Assembly: GCA_903970295.1 (NCBI GenBank)
Contig: CAJCHQ010000419.1
Location: forward strand, 1 to 6,811
Direction: 5' to 3'
Length of the DNA: 6,811 nt
Source of the DNA: Bryobacterales bacterium
GTDB lineage: Bacteria; Cyanobacteriota; Vampirovibrionia; Obscuribacterales; Obscuribacteraceae
The first letter of the stretch is position 1; each line of letters starts with the position of its first letter. The position numbers and the translations under genes were made by a program. The notes beneath the pieces are model-generated. The model was not told the origin of the DNA, made no database searches, and was given only the letters and a program-made list of their open reading frames with translations. Positions 6,689-6,811 of this stretch are shown here, one piece after another.

Positions 6689-6694
6689 TAGTCC

Positions 6695-6798
6695 GTGATA
6701 TGCTCCATCTGCCTGGGTCGATTTTGAAGCCAGCTTGGAATAGAATTATAGCACTGGCAACTATTTGGTGGTTTTTCTGGTGATATGCCGGTGATATG
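6695..6798 (+). repeat. Three direct copies of GTGATATG around the integrase promoter
   Basis: GTGATATG occurs at 6695-6702, 6780-6787 and 6791-6798. The last two form an 11-bp tandem unit (CTGGTGATATG then CCGGTGATATG), spaced by one helical turn. One copy lies in the integrase leader and two lie upstream of its -10 element. This arrangement suits integrase arm sites, an excisionase site or an autoregulatory operator; which one is unknown. Confidence 0.55.
6745..6753 (-). promoter_or_regulatory. Extended -10 promoter of the integrase gene
   Basis: The minus strand reads TGCTATAAT, a perfect consensus -10 hexamer with the TGn extension. It lies about 57 bases before the integrase ATG, predicting a leader of about 50 nt. 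No good -35 hexamer is seen at 16-18 bp, which extended -10 promoters can tolerate. Confidence 0.6.
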
Positions 6799-6811
6799 AA
6801 TTTGAAATTAA

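Larger units (their letters stand above)
3887..6798 (-). mobile_element. Putative integrative element or island end: integrase plus AlbA_2/ATPase cargo
   Basis: An intact P4-type integrase with its own promoter is followed by a single AlbA_2/ATPase-like gene on the same strand. Direct repeats lie at both ends of the pair: TTACA-type before 3887 and GTGATATG beyond 6688. No common direct repeat of 10 bp or more was found by eye between 3472-3886 and 6689-6811, so true ends are not established. The element may extend beyond the right edge, or its left end may lie within 3472-3886. Confidence 0.3.

Noticed and set aside
6689..6811. tRNA gene or attachment core next to the integrase start
   Set aside because: No cloverleaf, T-loop or CCA-end sequence is visible, and no stretch of 10 bp or more is shared with 3472-3886.

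Overview
This looks like a bacterial chromosomal segment of moderate GC content, from a non-model lineage. All well-supported genes lie on the minus strand. No rRNA, tRNA or CRISPR array is visible. The acyl-carrier-like protein, the phytanoyl-CoA-dioxygenase-type enzyme and the ClpX-type zinc finger on a helical-repeat protein recall planctomycete or acidobacterial genomes. That placement comes from memory of protein families and is weak.

Region A (about 67-3357, transcribed right to left) is an operon-like run. It starts with a 92-residue charged helical protein of unknown function. Next is a PhyH-family Fe(II)/2-oxoglutarate dioxygenase with an intact HxD...H...R site. Five bases after it is an acyl-carrier-protein (ACP)-like protein with a striking layout: it begins with ACP helices II-IV and ends with ACP helix I. 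The break falls where the phosphopantetheine serine normally sits, and a degenerate ACP-like segment lies between the halves. It is followed by a protein with two ClpX-type Cys4 zinc fingers and a long alpha-helical repeat tail but no AAA+ domain. A possible 36-codon ORF overlaps its stop codon. The dioxygenase-ACP pairing suggests oxidation of a carrier-bound or carrier-recruited substrate (inference).

Region B (3358-3886) has no supported gene. It holds a perfect 30-bp palindrome, a short tandem repeat, and six TTACA-type direct repeats clustered toward the neighbouring cassette. These could be recombinase or transposase binding sites, or the remnant of an element end.

Region C (3887-6811) is a two-gene cassette. 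A P4-type tyrosine recombinase is followed 36 bp downstream by a Schlafen AlbA_2/GHKL-ATPase-like protein of the COG2865 type. The integrase has a clear extended -10 promoter, bracketed by three copies of GTGATATG. The content resembles a small integrative element or the integrase-proximal end of a larger island. No attachment-site duplication or tRNA target can be identified inside the window.
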